Assembly: GCF_000372725.1 (NCBI RefSeq)
Contig: NW_005199770.1
Coordinates: 1,461,565-1,525,564 of the forward strand
DNA from: Emiliania huxleyi CCMP1516
Taxonomy: Eukaryota > Haptophyta > Isochrysidales > Noelaerhabdaceae
Reading direction: 5' to 3'
DNA length: 64,000 nucleotides
Positions within the stretch are counted from its first letter, which is position 1. Each line of letters begins with the position of its first letter. Position numbers and translations under genes: made by a program. A model generated the notes under the pieces. That model worked only from the letters and a program-made list of their open reading frames with translations. It was not told the DNA's origin and did not search any database. Shown here piece by piece: positions 9,814 to 19,596 of the stretch.

Positions 9814-11452
9814 ATGGTCCTGCTCGCGGCCAGGTCGGCCCTGTCAATGTCTGCTCCATTAGCCGAGCTCTCCGAGCGGCAGCTATTCCAGGAGTGCCTC
9901 GACAGCAATCTCGGTGCCGCCACCCAGCCTTGCCACTCTCTCGAGCCTCTGTTCGCCACGTTCCCGCACACTATTGCTCACCCGCTAGCCTCTGCGCCCA
10001 GAGCGGATCGCCTCCTGCCTCTCCCTCCAGCCCAGCGAGTACAGCGCCTGCCTCTCCGAGCGCGTGCGAGGCTTCACGGCGCCGCCGGAGAGCGCTCTCT
10101 CCTGGTGCTCCGTCTCTATCCGTGAGGAGGTCGAGCCGGAGGAGGTCGCCTTCACGCTGCGGGCGTGGAACGCGCCGCTCACTGGCCTGCCTCGCCCCTG
10201 AGACGGCTATATGAGGACACGAGCAGCCGAGGCCGCGGAGCTGGAACCATAGGTGTGCCTCATTTCTGGGTGGAGCTCGGCCTCTCACGAGACCTGATCC
10301 GGCTCCGGTTCGACTACCCGCCCCGCGCCGACGCTGCGGACGCGCCCTCAATCTGCCAGATGTCCGAGCACTTGCAGGAGGGCCTGGTGGGCATCGGACT
10401 GATGAGAGGACGCGCACGCTGTGAACGGCGTCTCTTCACACCCTCTGCGGTGCGCAGGTCGGCACCGGACTCAGCGAGGAGCAGTACACGCGACTGGGCC
10501 AGCGGTGGTGGCTGGAGGCGGCGGAGAGGTACTACTACACGCTCGCGGCAGGGAGTTCGTGGACCTTTCCGAGACCTTTCCTGGACCTTTCCTAGGTACT
10601 ACACGCTCGCGGCGAGGGAGTTCGTGGAGGAGGTGCGAGAGCTCGACGGCGCTTTGCCAGTCGAGCCTCCTGCCGACAGCAGCAACGCCGTGGCCATTGG
10701 ATTCAGCGGGCCGCTGCTGCTGGACGTGTCCTTTGCTCGCAGCAGAGACAACATGCGGACTGCAGCGGCGGCTTGCAGGGAGGCGGTGCGGCGCTGGCTT
10801 GGGTGGAAGCGGGTGGCCATGGACCGAACAGCGCGGCAGGGGCAGCGCGACCCTGCGGACACGAGCGGCACTGTCGGCTGGTGCCGCGTGGCGGGGGCGA
10901 GGCGGAGATCTCGCCGAGATTGCGCCGAGATTGCGCCGAGATTGCGTGCTGGCCGAGCTCTGGCCGCGCAGCGGGGAGGGATGAGACTAGGCACCGCTCC
11001 TTCCTCCCGCTACGCCGTCGCTGGGAGGGCGGCCGCGAGCATCTCTTCACACCTCGGGCGTGAGCAGGTCGCACGGCGCAACCGTCGCCGGCTACGCCTA
11101 TGACTCGCGCTTGCGTGCCGCTGTCTACGCAGACGCCGTCGAGGCGCTCGAGCGGCGTGTCTGCAGAGGCGTCATGTCGCGCAACATCGCCGCTGGGAGG
11201 CAGATCCACCCGAGCGTCGGCGGCCCGTCGGCGCTCGTCTCGCTCATGCGGATCGGGCGGGAGGGGCGGGATCTCCTCGCCGAGGCGGGCCCGGCGGACG
11301 AGGTCAACGCGTGGACGGAGGAAAGGGTCTTCGCGAGCACAGACACGGGCGCGCCGACGCCTGCTCGGGGGAGGGGAGCAGGAGCGAGGCCGAGTGCGCC
11401 GCCGCCGAGCTGGCTGGTCGACCCTCCGGAGCGGGTGGAGCGAGGCTGCTGA
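9814..11452 (+). CDS. Unknown multi-exon protein
   Basis: Likely start at ATG 9814 (MVLLAARSALSMSAPLAELS). Supported later exons: 10031-10184 (PSEYSACLSERVRGFTAPPE), 10253-10386 (VPHFWVELGLSRDLIRLRFD), 10458-10528 (VGTGLSEEQYTRLGQRWWLE), 10596 to about 10890 (YYTLAAREFVEEVRELDGAL, LLLDVSFARSRDNMRTAAAA), and a last exon from about 11070 to 11452 (VAGYAYDSRLRAAVYADAVE). The exon-1 to exon-2 join and the region 10890-11070 (tandem CGAGATTGCGC) are not resolved. Introns 10185-10252, 10387-10457 and 10529-10595 restore frame and each begins with a copy of the next exon; 10387-10457 carries the hairpin-like filler. I do not recognise the family. Confidence 0.55.
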
Positions 11453-11601
11453 AAGGGTGCACATGGCATGCACACCCTCCCCGCTGCATCATGTGGTGTA
11501 TGGACGACCGACAACCCTTTTGAAAATATTGCTTGGCCGCGCTGCCGTGTTTTCGCGCGCGCTCGAGAATGCCTCGCCTCGGGCTAGCCCTCGCGCCCTC
11601 G

Positions 11602-12365
11602 TTACGGCCAGCAGGAGCAGCGGCTTGCGCGAGGCCGAGGATCTCCGAGGGCTGAGGCGCGGTTTCTTTCTCTTGGCAGATCGGGTTCTGCTCTCGAGTG
11701 TCGTGCCTCGTCGCAATCGCCCCTGGGCCCTTTCCAGCTAAACATCTGCGTTGGTGACCCATCTGCGATTGGCATCTCAACCAACCACTGCTTTGAAGGA
11801 TCGCCTGTCACCGGTCCGGCATTTGCCCAGCCGAGGTGTTTCCAGTTCCGAGGTACTTGCGTCGTGTGAAGAGAGGGAAACGGGCCTTCTGAACCTCCCC
11901 CGAACTCATAGTACCCGCCCATTCGCACTGACCGGGCGGACCACACTTGTTGCTTGTCGCCGGTGTGGAAGATCTTTCCAGCGCCCCCAACAGCGTAGCC
12001 CTCAGCCTTGACGCCTCTGGGATAAGTACTGCGTCTTTCAAGAGGGAAAACTGCTTGAGCTTGTGCTTCTTGTCCATAAAGCCGGACCGCGATGGGAGAA
12101 TGCCGGTGAGAAACGATGCTCGGGACGGAGCACAATGCACGCCGTTGGAGAACGCGTTTGTGAAGGTCACGCCTTGTTGCGTGAGCCTCAGTAGGTTGGG
12201 AGTATGCACGAAGGGCCTGTGCCCATCAGGCAGATACCGAAGGTCGTCCAGAATGATCATTAGCACGTTTGGTTTTGCTGGCTCTCCACACACGCTGAAT
12301 GCAACTTGAATGAACACGATGCAAGCTCTGAGCACATGCACATCTCGTGCCTCGTGGTGCAGCAT
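11602..12365 (-). CDS. Type I sulfatase, N-terminal part, with one frame break
   Basis: ATG at 12365 opens a hydrophobic leader (VLRACIVFIQVAFSVCGEP) followed by KPNVLMIILDDLRYLPDGHR, the sulfatase metal-binding DD, and GVHCAPSRASFLTGILPSRS, the C-x-P-S-R signature whose Cys becomes formylglycine. It most resembles iduronate-2-sulfatase-like enzymes, which remove sulphate esters from polysaccharides. Near 12018 the frame changes by one base (PEA to KAEGYAVGGAGKIFHTGD), consistent with one lost base. After FSWKGPRGDC (about 11730) similarity fades, so only about half of a usual sulfatase (about 500 aa) is present: truncated, or continued in an unseen exon. Secreted or Golgi location expected. 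Confidence 0.75.
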
Positions 12366-12700
12366 TTCTTGACAGACCTGGGGTGCCTACATGTTTTGCA
12401 GAGTCCGCCGATCCGAGAATCGCTGAAGAAACTATTATGAATCCGGAAAATTAGACTTCTTACAACAAGCTGCATTTCTCATTCCAATATCTGCGGCCAG
12501 ATTTATGCATGTGACCTGGGATTTGGGATCATATTTGTGTTTGTGTTCACATATCAATAGGGATTTGGCAATTTAAATATTGAAATGTACAAAATACTTT
12601 CGGATCCGAAGACGTTTCAGCGGATTAAAAAAGTGAGAAATGCAGCTTTAGATAAGAATAGACAGATTTTCGACTGAGTTCAATTTGAAAGTTGCGGGGA
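12366..12700. other. Low-GC island with a 15-bp inverted repeat
   Basis: This stretch is visibly AT-rich against a strongly GC-rich surround. AAGCTGCATTTCTCA (12467-12481) and TGAGAAATGCAGCTT (12634-12648) are perfect inverted copies, about 150 nt apart. No reading frame of note. It could be a mobile-element remnant or foreign insertion. Confidence 0.5.
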
Positions 12701-13305
12701 GCTGCATGAGCTGCATGATGTGTCGCGCGCGCCGTGCTGCCGCGTGCAGCGCACACTCGAAGTCGCATCAAGTGATGCTCTTGCCCTGACCCAGGGGCAG
12801 CTGGTGTGGCATCAAGCCCAATGCGAGAGCTCCTCGCGCTGGCACTCCTTGAGCTCGCAGCCGCACAGCGGCCCAACGTCGCATCCGCGCCCAATGTGTG
12901 CGGTGAGTGAGCCCTCATGTGAGCCCTGCCTGAGCGCTGAGGGCGCGCTTGAGGCCGCGCCCGTGCGAGCGCTCCGACGCGTGCGAGGCGGCATGGCGGC
13001 GCTGAAGTGCGGTGCGACTAATGGCGGACCCGAGAGAGTGTACTAGTAGCCTTTCCTTTATCAGTAGACATTACTAACTGTACATACATCTCGACCACTG
13101 TACATCTCTCTCTCTCTCGACATTCCTCGGACGCTGCCCGGTGCCCGCGAGCAAGCAGGATGGTACGCGCTGTCCCTCACCCAAGCCGCGCAAGGAGGCG
13201 AGGCGCGCCAACCAACAGTGCGACCGTACCGAGGTTGCTCCCAAGCCCAATCTCGCTTCCCCGTAAGGCGCGTGATACACACGCTTCCACCTCTGGAGCC
13301 CTCTC
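12701..13305. other. Intergenic, no gene supported
   Basis: GC-rich sequence between the low-GC island and the 3' end of the type II membrane protein. Short CT/GA run at 13107-13120. No supported gene. Confidence 0.35.
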
Positions 13306-15573
13306 TCAGATCCAGGCGGAGGAGCCGACGCACCGCTCGACCTCGTAGACGAAGGAGGCGTTCATCACCGGGTATTCGGCGTAGTTCTTCGCCATGAAGA
13401 CCGTCGTCTCCGTCCAGAGCGCCTTCAGCCCACGCGCCATCTTGCGCAGCTTGATGTCGTAGCCAAGTTCGGCGGAGCGTGGGAAGGCGGCCACGGTGAG
13501 CTGCTCATTCGTGACAGAGGTCTGTTGGGGCTCATCGCCCTCGTATCTGATCCCAGCGCACTCTGCCCGCGTCTCGTCGGAGAAGGCCGTGATGATTGCG
13601 GAGGAAGCAACGTCGAGGAAGAAGGCGGCGCCAAAGGCGCGCGGGTTGGTGCTGTTGGCGTACGGCAGAGCCTCCGCTGGCGGCTGCCGCTCCAGCTCGG
13701 CCCAGAGAAAGTTGATGGAGAAGGTCATCGTGTGCTCGATACCAATGATCATGGCGGAGATCGGCGGCTCGTACGGCTCGATCGCGAAGGGCTCCATCTT
13801 CAGCTGCTCGGGGGTGACGTTGAGGCCCTCCGGTGCCGGTGACGTCAGCCGCCGGGTGTACTGGCCGAGGGCGCGCTCCGGGAGCTTGAGAGCCATCGCC
13901 GAATCATGCACATCGGCACAGAGGACGCCAAGAGCGCGGCGGCCAGTGGGGTTGAAGAGGCTCTGCTGGCCGAGCGTGCCGTTGCTGACGTGACGGTCGT
14001 AGCGCGGGTTGTAGCGGGACGCGTTGCACGGATCGGCGAGGAGGGGGACGAGCGCGTGGCGCTTGAGGGCGTTCATGTCGAACGCGTTCAGGGGACGCGA
14101 GCCGAAGCCGGGCACGTTCACTAGCAAGCCGTTGGCCACCACGTTGATGTCCGAGGTGGCGTCGCCGCCAGGGTTGAGCATGCGGAAGACGGGGTCCTCG
14201 CTCAGGTCCTCGCGGCCGAGTGCGAGGTCCTGGCTCGCATACGCCATCGCTTCCGACGCCACGTGCAGGCCGACATGATAAATCTGGGCGCCGTTGTGCG
14301 CGCACTGCAGCAGTGCCGCGAGCTGGCTTGCGTCCAGCTTGCTCTGCCGGTCGCTCGGCTGGAGCTTGCCGTCCACCATCTCGAAGACCAGCTCACCTTT
14401 GGCGGAGCCACCGCGCAGCAGCGTCTTACCCATGGTCGTCTCGTTGGTGGGGTCGGGGGTGACGAGGTGCAGCATCAGCGGGGGCGCGGCCTCGCCGAGC
14501 GCCGAGAGGCGGCCGTAGTCGCAGCTGAAGCGGTACACCCCGTCTTCTCCGTTGATGTTGAAGAGGAGCATGCTCATCCACGAATTCTGGAAGTAATTGG
14601 CGAGCCGATCGTGCAGCGGGTACTCGGGGTCGTTGCGGCGGAGCGAGATGCCCTGGCCCGCGAAGTAGTTCTTCTCGACGTACTCGGCCCAAATGTCGGG
14701 GGTGGGCGTGAGCTTGAAGGCACCGCCGTGCACCACAGAATCGGAGGCCGGTACCGGGGCTTGAGGGTCGCCCTGGGCGCCGAGCGCCGGGTCAACGATC
14801 TCGAGCAGCTCCGCCACCAGGACGGAGGCGCTCCGCTTGTTGTTGTAGATGACTTCGGAGACGGCCGGGATGGTCGCCAGCGTACGCACCAGCTCCGCTT
14901 TGAACGAGGTCATGCCCGTGCCGAACGGGTTGTTCAAGTAGGGAGCCTTGAGCAGGGTGAGCTGGCCGAGGTTCTCTGGATCCTCGAGGAATTTCAGCAG
15001 GAGAGCGTCAAGGCGCGTCTTGTGCAGGTATTCAAAGAACAGGCGCGCCGCGCCGTCCAGGTCCTCAGCCACCACATCAGTGAAGGTCGACTTCAACGCT
15101 TCCGAACACGTTTGCCCTGGCTTGATCTTGTACTCCATTTTGAGCTGCTTCGCCAGCGCCTCCGCTGTGCGCGGCCCGTCGATGACGCTCGTGCACGGGA
15201 TCAGGCCGGGCTTTTGCTTGATGACACTGCAGACCTTGCCAGCGTTGGTGTCCGCGTCGACGCACATCTTCTCGCACTGCTGCTGGATGAAAGAGCCGTG
15301 AGGAAGGAACGGTCCGGGCAGGCCGAGAAGGTCGTGGCACAGCTTGTGGCCCTCCATGACGTTCGGGCAGAGCAGCGTGGGTACAACGCCGTGGTCCGGG
15401 TTGAGGCGCCAGCCGACGAAGAGGCCAGCGACAAGGGCGAGAACAAGGGCGAGGGCACCACAGCACTGGGCGAGACGGGGAAGACCACAGCGGCGGAGGC
15501 GACGGCGAGGAGGCGACGGCTCGTCGCGCTTCGAGGTGGCAAGCTCGAGGTCGGCGCGGAGCATGTCGACCAT
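13306..15573 (-). CDS. Large type II membrane protein, family not recognised
   Basis: Single uninterrupted exon of 755 aa from the ATG at 15573 (MVDMLRADLELATSKRDEPS). A basic cytosolic stretch is followed by one membrane span (GALALVLALVAGLFVGWRL, residues about 38-56) and a long lumenal or extracellular domain with paired Cys (LCPNVMEGHKLCHDLLGLPG, QQQCEKMCVDADTNAGKVCS) and N-glycosylation sites (NETT, NGTL, NAS). Internal segments such as GVYRFSCDYGRLSALGEAAP and NPRAFGAAFFLDVASSAIIT look conserved in style, but I cannot name a family. The absence of introns is notable here. Likely a Golgi or cell-surface protein. Confidence 0.75.
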   Translation of the reverse strand: MVDMLRADLELATSKRDEPSPPRRRLRRCGLPRLAQCCGALALVLALVAGLFVGWRLNPDHGVVPTLLCPNVMEGHKLCHDLLGLPGPFLPHGSFIQQQCEKMCVDADTNAGKVCSVIKQKPGLIPCTSVIDGPRTAEALAKQLKMEYKIKPGQTCSEALKSTFTDVVAEDLDGAARLFFEYLHKTRLDALLLKFLEDPENLGQLTLLKAPYLNNPFGTGMTSFKAELVRTLATIPAVSEVIYNNKRSASVLVAELLEIVDPALGAQGDPQAPVPASDSVVHGGAFKLTPTPDIWAEYVEKNYFAGQGISLRRNDPEYPLHDRLANYFQNSWMSMLLFNINGEDGVYRFSCDYGRLSALGEAAPPLMLHLVTPDPTNETTMGKTLLRGGSAKGELVFEMVDGKLQPSDRQSKLDASQLAALLQCAHNGAQIYHVGLHVASEAMAYASQDLALGREDLSEDPVFRMLNPGGDATSDINVVANGLLVNVPGFGSRPLNAFDMNALKRHALVPLLADPCNASRYNPRYDRHVSNGTLGQQSLFNPTGRRALGVLCADVHDSAMALKLPERALGQYTRRLTSPAPEGLNVTPEQLKMEPFAIEPYEPPISAMIIGIEHTMTFSINFLWAELERQPPAEALPYANSTNPRAFGAAFFLDVASSAIITAFSDETRAECAGIRYEGDEPQQTSVTNEQLTVAAFPRSAELGYDIKLRKMARGLKALWTETTVFMAKNYAEYPVMNASFVYEVERCVGSSAWI

Positions 15574-15962
15574 CGTTGTCCTGTGGTAAGGGCGTGCGGA
15601 GACAGTGAGAGGCACGGCGAGGCGTGCTTTGGGGCTGTCCGTGGGCTGGCAGCGTGGGCTGGCAGCTCACGAGCGACTTGGAAGGACGTTTTGTGATCTT
15701 GCAAAGGTGCGCGGTAAGCATGCCAAACCCGGCGGAAGCTCCTTGCTTTTTTTACGCAGGATCAGGACTCGCCTCGAACCCTGTACCTTCTGAATAAAAT
15801 TCTTTTCGTGCCAGTGCGTGCCATCCCGTGCCCATTGCGGTCTCGACATTAATTTTCCGTGTTAGCGCCAGAAAGAAAGAAAGAAAAGAAACAGGGCGGG
15901 ATGTGATGCTGTACGATTTTTTCTCCACACCTCGCGCACACCTCGTTCGGCGTCGTCTTCAC
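15574..15962. other. Intergenic with dispersed-repeat copy
   Basis: Contains AAAATTCTTTTCGTGCCAG (15797-15815) and CCCGTGCCCATTGC (15827-15840), then GTGTTAGCGCCAGAAAGAAAG (about 15860-15880): the same family as at 9570, 52800 and 53200. It lies between the divergent membrane-protein gene and a small plus-strand gene. Confidence 0.45.
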
Positions 15963-16334
15963 ATGGCTGACGACTGGCTCGCGACCGAGTTCTCTCGCCT
16001 TGCCGCCCTCTCGCCCAAGCAGCGTCAGCGTGAGATCGACGCGCTACCAAGCGGACAAGCGCGCCGCGATCAAAGCGCAGAACCAAAAGGTGCAACCGCC
16101 GAGGCCACAAGCCGGTTCACCTTTTCCTCGCCCAGCTGCTTCTGCCCAAAGTTCCATGCTCGTTGGCACAGCCCCACTCACGATCCACCAGGTTTGCCAT
16201 ACCTGGCTGGCCCTTCTGAATGTAGCCCATCGCCGTCCTGCTCCTCACCACTTCCAACTTGCGCGGACCTTCGACATGAAATCCCTCCATCAGCTGGAAC
16301 TTGTGAGAGAGAGAGATTTTTGAAAACCAAATAG
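15963..16334 (+). CDS. Small hypothetical protein, frame-broken
   Basis: ATG 15963 gives MADDWLATEFSRLAALSPKQ then RQREIDALP. The natural continuation ADKRAAIKAQNQK is in another frame, reached by dropping one A near 16047. This resembles a short helical region that continues past an intron, possibly beginning GTGCAACCGC near 16093. Downstream exons are not identified. Family unknown. Confidence 0.3.
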   Translation: MADDWLATEFSRLAALSPKQRQREIDALPSGQARRDQSAEPKGATAEATSRFTFSSPSCFCPKFHARWHSPTHDPPGLPYLAGPSECSPSPSCSSPLPTCADLRHEIPPSAGTCERERFLKTK

Positions 16335-16342
16335 CTTCACAG

Positions 16343-16824
16343 ATTGGCCTAAGCACAATATTCTCGAATATCTCCGAGAATATAGATGGTCCCGCGCACT
16401 TTCGTATTCGAGAATATTCTCGAGAATATAGATGCCCCGGCGCGGCTTTTTCTCAAGAATCTATGAGTTTTCTTCAGCCCTTGACCTTGGTTGACCTCGA
16501 GTCTCAAGATATTCTTGAATATTCTCGCCGTTACATCGCGGCGTCTAGAACGGTCTTGACTAGAGCTTCTCGAAACAGCTCTTTTGCCCCCTCAAAAGTA
16601 GGTTTTGGGTCGATGCAGACGGAAATCTTTAAGTTTTGGACGTTCCTGAGCGGTTTGGGAGCACAAACCTCTGCTTTAGAGCGATTTTTGGCGTCCGCTG
16701 ACCTCTCGCGTGGTGAAAATATTCTCAATATTCGAGAATATTCTCGAGAATATAGATGGTCTGGCGAGAATATAAGCAAAAGAATATAGATAGTACTTGG
16801 CGAGAAAAACGTGCTTAGGCTAAT
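16343..16824. mobile_element. MITE-like non-autonomous DNA element
   Basis: 482 bp bounded by 14-bp terminal inverted repeats with one mismatch: ATTGGCCTAAGCAC (16343-16356) and GTGCTTAGGCTAAT (16811-16824). It is flanked by a direct TCACAG on both sides (16337-16342, 16825-16830), as expected of a target-site duplication. The interior is AT-rich and full of self-complementary GAATATTCTCGAGAATATAG motifs. No transposase frame. The intact target duplication suggests a fairly recent insertion. Confidence 0.7.
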
Positions 16825-17039
16825 TCACAGAGTTGTTTCCAAGAAATGGGCGCTCTACATCATCTTCAAGCGTACGTACGTACGTACGTACTTTTAGCTC
16901 TCTCTCTCTCTCTCTCAAGCGTATGCATCCATTCTTGCTTCATCCATGCGAGAGTTCTTATAGATCTAAGTTGTTAAACACTGGGGGGAGAGAGAAAAAC
17001 ACCGTGGGGCGTGGGTCTTGCACGGCTGTCTTTCATGTC

Positions 17040-18406
17040 ATGCTCAGCGACGCAGCTACTGGCGACGCAGCTACAGCTGGCAGCACCGGCGGCAGTGCCT
17101 CCGGTGCACCTCCTTCGGCCGAGGAGCGCATCACCTCACTCGATGCGGAGCTCCGGGCGCGTCACGGCCACGCTGCGCCGCGCCTATGCTGCCTGCCGGT
17201 CGACGGAGCGGAACCGCCACTCTCCGGCGAGAGTGAGGCGCTTCTCCGTCGCGTGGTGGAGGGGCTGACCCCGCTCTCGGGCCTCAGCCTCCACGCCTGC
17301 TTCCCGGCTGAGGACCTGTCGGCCGTCCTCTCCCGGCTAACCTCCTGCGGGCTCGGCCGTGCGATGGGCGATCGGCGGCACGGGCAGACGCAGTACCTGC
17401 TCGACTGCAGCGACGACGAGGTCTTTGGTGAGCTCAGCTCGCTCGCACGCTCCGGCCGGCCAGCCGCCGCCGCACTGCTCGGTGTGATGAGCGCAGTTAC
17501 CAGCTGTCCCGCCGTGGGGAGTGTGCCGGGCGCTGTCGACGCGAGACCCGTCGCGGGCGCTGCCAACCCGCGCCACTTCTGGCTCCGGCTCTCTTCGGGA
17601 GGTGAGGCGAGCACTCCCCACTTCAACACCAACAGCCGCGGTGCCGCCGCAGACGGCGACGAGGAGCGCGGCTGGCACGTGGACAACCCCGGTGCGCCGA
17701 CCCGCCACCCGACCAGCCGGCTCCTCCTAAAGCTGTACGCCTCTCGCCCCGGCTGCGAGCACCGCTCTGAGCTGCGCGCGCCCGCGCTGCGCCTCGGCGC
17801 GACCGCGCCCGTCGCCGCCGGGGACGGGCTACTGATGAGTCATCTGGCGCGCGGCTCCTCCTCCGAGGAACCTTCTAGGAACCTTCTGGGAACCCTCTAG
17901 GAACCTTCTAGGCGCGCGGCTCCTCCTCCGAGGCGGCGGCGAGGCGGCTCGCGCAGCACAGAGGCCGCTGCCCGCCCGGCCTGTGGCAGCTCGAGCTCGT
18001 GCTCAACTGCGTCTGCGCCGACCCCGCCGCGCTCACGCACAGCCTCCGAGCCGCGGTGGAGAAGCTGCGTCACGCGCCTGCAGTCGGACCGACGCTCGCC
18101 GATGGAGCGCCGCTGCAGGTCGACCCCGAAACCTTTCGCGACCGGCCGGGCGGCTTCGACGCGTTCCGCCGCCGCACGCTCAACCTCTCGAGAGGGGACA
18201 GCGGCGGCTCCGGGGACGGCGGTCCTGCTATGGTTGCTCCAGGCCCTCCAGTGACGGCTCCGGTTCCGGTGGTGGCAGGCTGCCCCATCACCACCGGCAC
18301 CGCCGAGCCGCCGGCGCCGCGAGTTGTGCTTGTGGGCGCGGTGGAGCCGCGCTTGCCTGTCGCCGTGGCAGTTCCAGTCCCAGTGCCTTTTCGTACGTAC
18401 TACTAG
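17040..18406 (+). CDS. Unknown protein, possible 2-oxoglutarate/Fe(II) oxygenase-like
   Basis: Two exons, 17040-17846 and 17912-18406, 433 aa, starting MLSDAATGDAATAGSTGGSA. The middle has ANPRHFWLRLSSGGEASTPH followed by GWHVDNPGAPTRHPTSRLLL; H-x-D in WHVDNP is compatible with a 2-oxoglutarate oxygenase iron site, but the second His is not certain, so this is a weak suggestion. The Pro/Val-rich tail ends PVPVPFRTYY. Intron 17847-17911 is GC-AG and shows the pattern very cleanly: GCGCGCGGCTCCTCCTCCGA occurs both at the start of the intron and at the start of the next exon, with a GGAACCTTCTA filler between. The joined frame reads MSHLARGSSSEAAARRLAQH. Confidence 0.6.
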
Positions 18407-18628
18407 GCAAGTGGAAGTGCGTTGACCGTTGTGTGTGGAGATGGCAGATGGGAGAGGACGAAATTCCGAGGTGCTTCGGTGCTGCTGCTCGCGTGGTGCT
18501 GCTCTGCTGAGTGTGTGAGTCCTGTCTTCTGAGACGAACGAGAGCAAACAGCAATCCGCCTCCACCCTCCTCCCTCCTCCCGCCCCGGCGCGCGTCGTCG
18601 TCCGTTGGCCGCAGCGTCATTCCCTCGC

Positions 18629-19596
18629 TCACGAGTGGGGCTGCATAAAGAGGCCGAAGACACCCAGCATGGCGAGGCGTCCTACTCAGACACACGGGTG
18701 CCCCGGAGTGAGACGCTTGGGTGGGACGTGTGAGTACGTTGGCGTTCGCGGGGCAGCGGCCGTTTTTCAGCTCCTTGAGCCGCATCAGGTCCGCCGCCTT
18801 TGGGTCCTTTGGCATCACGCCGAGCGGGTCGAAGCCCAGGTCGCCGGCGACCACGGGCGAGTCGGGCCTCTCTCCAAACCAGAGCCCGTCCCACCAAGCG
18901 CCGCGGTTGGTGTTGCTCGCGCCCTCGATGATGCCCACGGTGGCGAGGCCCTGCGCGACGATGCCGGGGTTCGTCTTTGCGAGCGTGCCTGCGGGCGAGT
19001 GCGTCGGATGGGAGTGAGAGAGCGAGCGTGCCTGCGGGCGAGTGCGTCGGATGAGGAATGAGAGAGCGGAGCCGTTTCGCGAAATTAAACGCTGCCGGAG
19101 GCCGTACCTAGCGAGTCTGGCCAGCCCGCGGCCGTCGCTTGGGCAAACGCCTCGGCGGGCCAGTGCTTCCCGCCCGTCGTGACGACGATGCCGACGAAAG
19201 CGAGCATCGCCATGCGCCCGTGCTTCAGCTCCGCCTCACGGAAGAAGGCGACATCCGGATTGTTGGCGGAGACTTTGGAGAGCAGGCAAAGCCCGAGCGG
19301 GTCCCAGGGCTCAAACTTTGTCTCTCCCGCAAAGTAGGCGCCGAGGTTCAGCTCCTGGCGGCGCCGGCGTGCTACATTAGGGCTGGGGCGTGGGTTGGCA
19401 GGCCGTGGTGCGCAGACGCCTCTGATGCGCCAACATAGTCGGCGAGCGGTCGGCGCACGTTGGGCTCGTTGATGTACTCGCGGCCCATGCCCTCGGGGGC
19501 GTACGGATTGTCGTACATGTAGCGATCGGGTCGCGAGAGGTCGAGCGCCACCGTCGCACGCACGCCTGCGCGAGGGCTGATGAGAGCTGAGACCAT
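18629..19596 (-). CDS. Light-harvesting chlorophyll a/c-binding protein (FCP/LHC family)
   Basis: Exons 19596-19420, 19354-19108, 18988-18761 and 18681-18629 give 234 aa. The ATG at 19596 has a good context (ACCATGG) and an upstream pyrimidine-rich leader. Helix 1 carries FFREAELKHGRMAMLAFVGI and helix 3 carries MRLKELKNGRLAMLGVFGLF, the paired E-x-x-H/N-x-R chlorophyll-binding motifs; LGFDPLGV and KFEPWDPLGL are the conserved DPLG loops. It is a thylakoid antenna protein binding chlorophyll a/c and carotenoids. The N-terminal leader is short (MVSALISPRAGVRA), so an extra upstream exon is possible. The last exon ends soon after helix 3 (FMQPHS); a GTGAGC donor overlaps the stop, so a further exon cannot be excluded. 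Introns 19355-19419 and 18682-18760 are GC-AG. Confidence 0.88.

Noticed and set aside
12366-12700. Large-DNA-virus origin of the low-GC island
   Set aside because: Base composition alone is not evidence; no viral gene or motif is visible.
17040-18406. Firm call as phytanoyl-CoA or prolyl hydroxylase
   Set aside because: Only one H-x-D-like motif fits; the distal His and Arg could not be placed.
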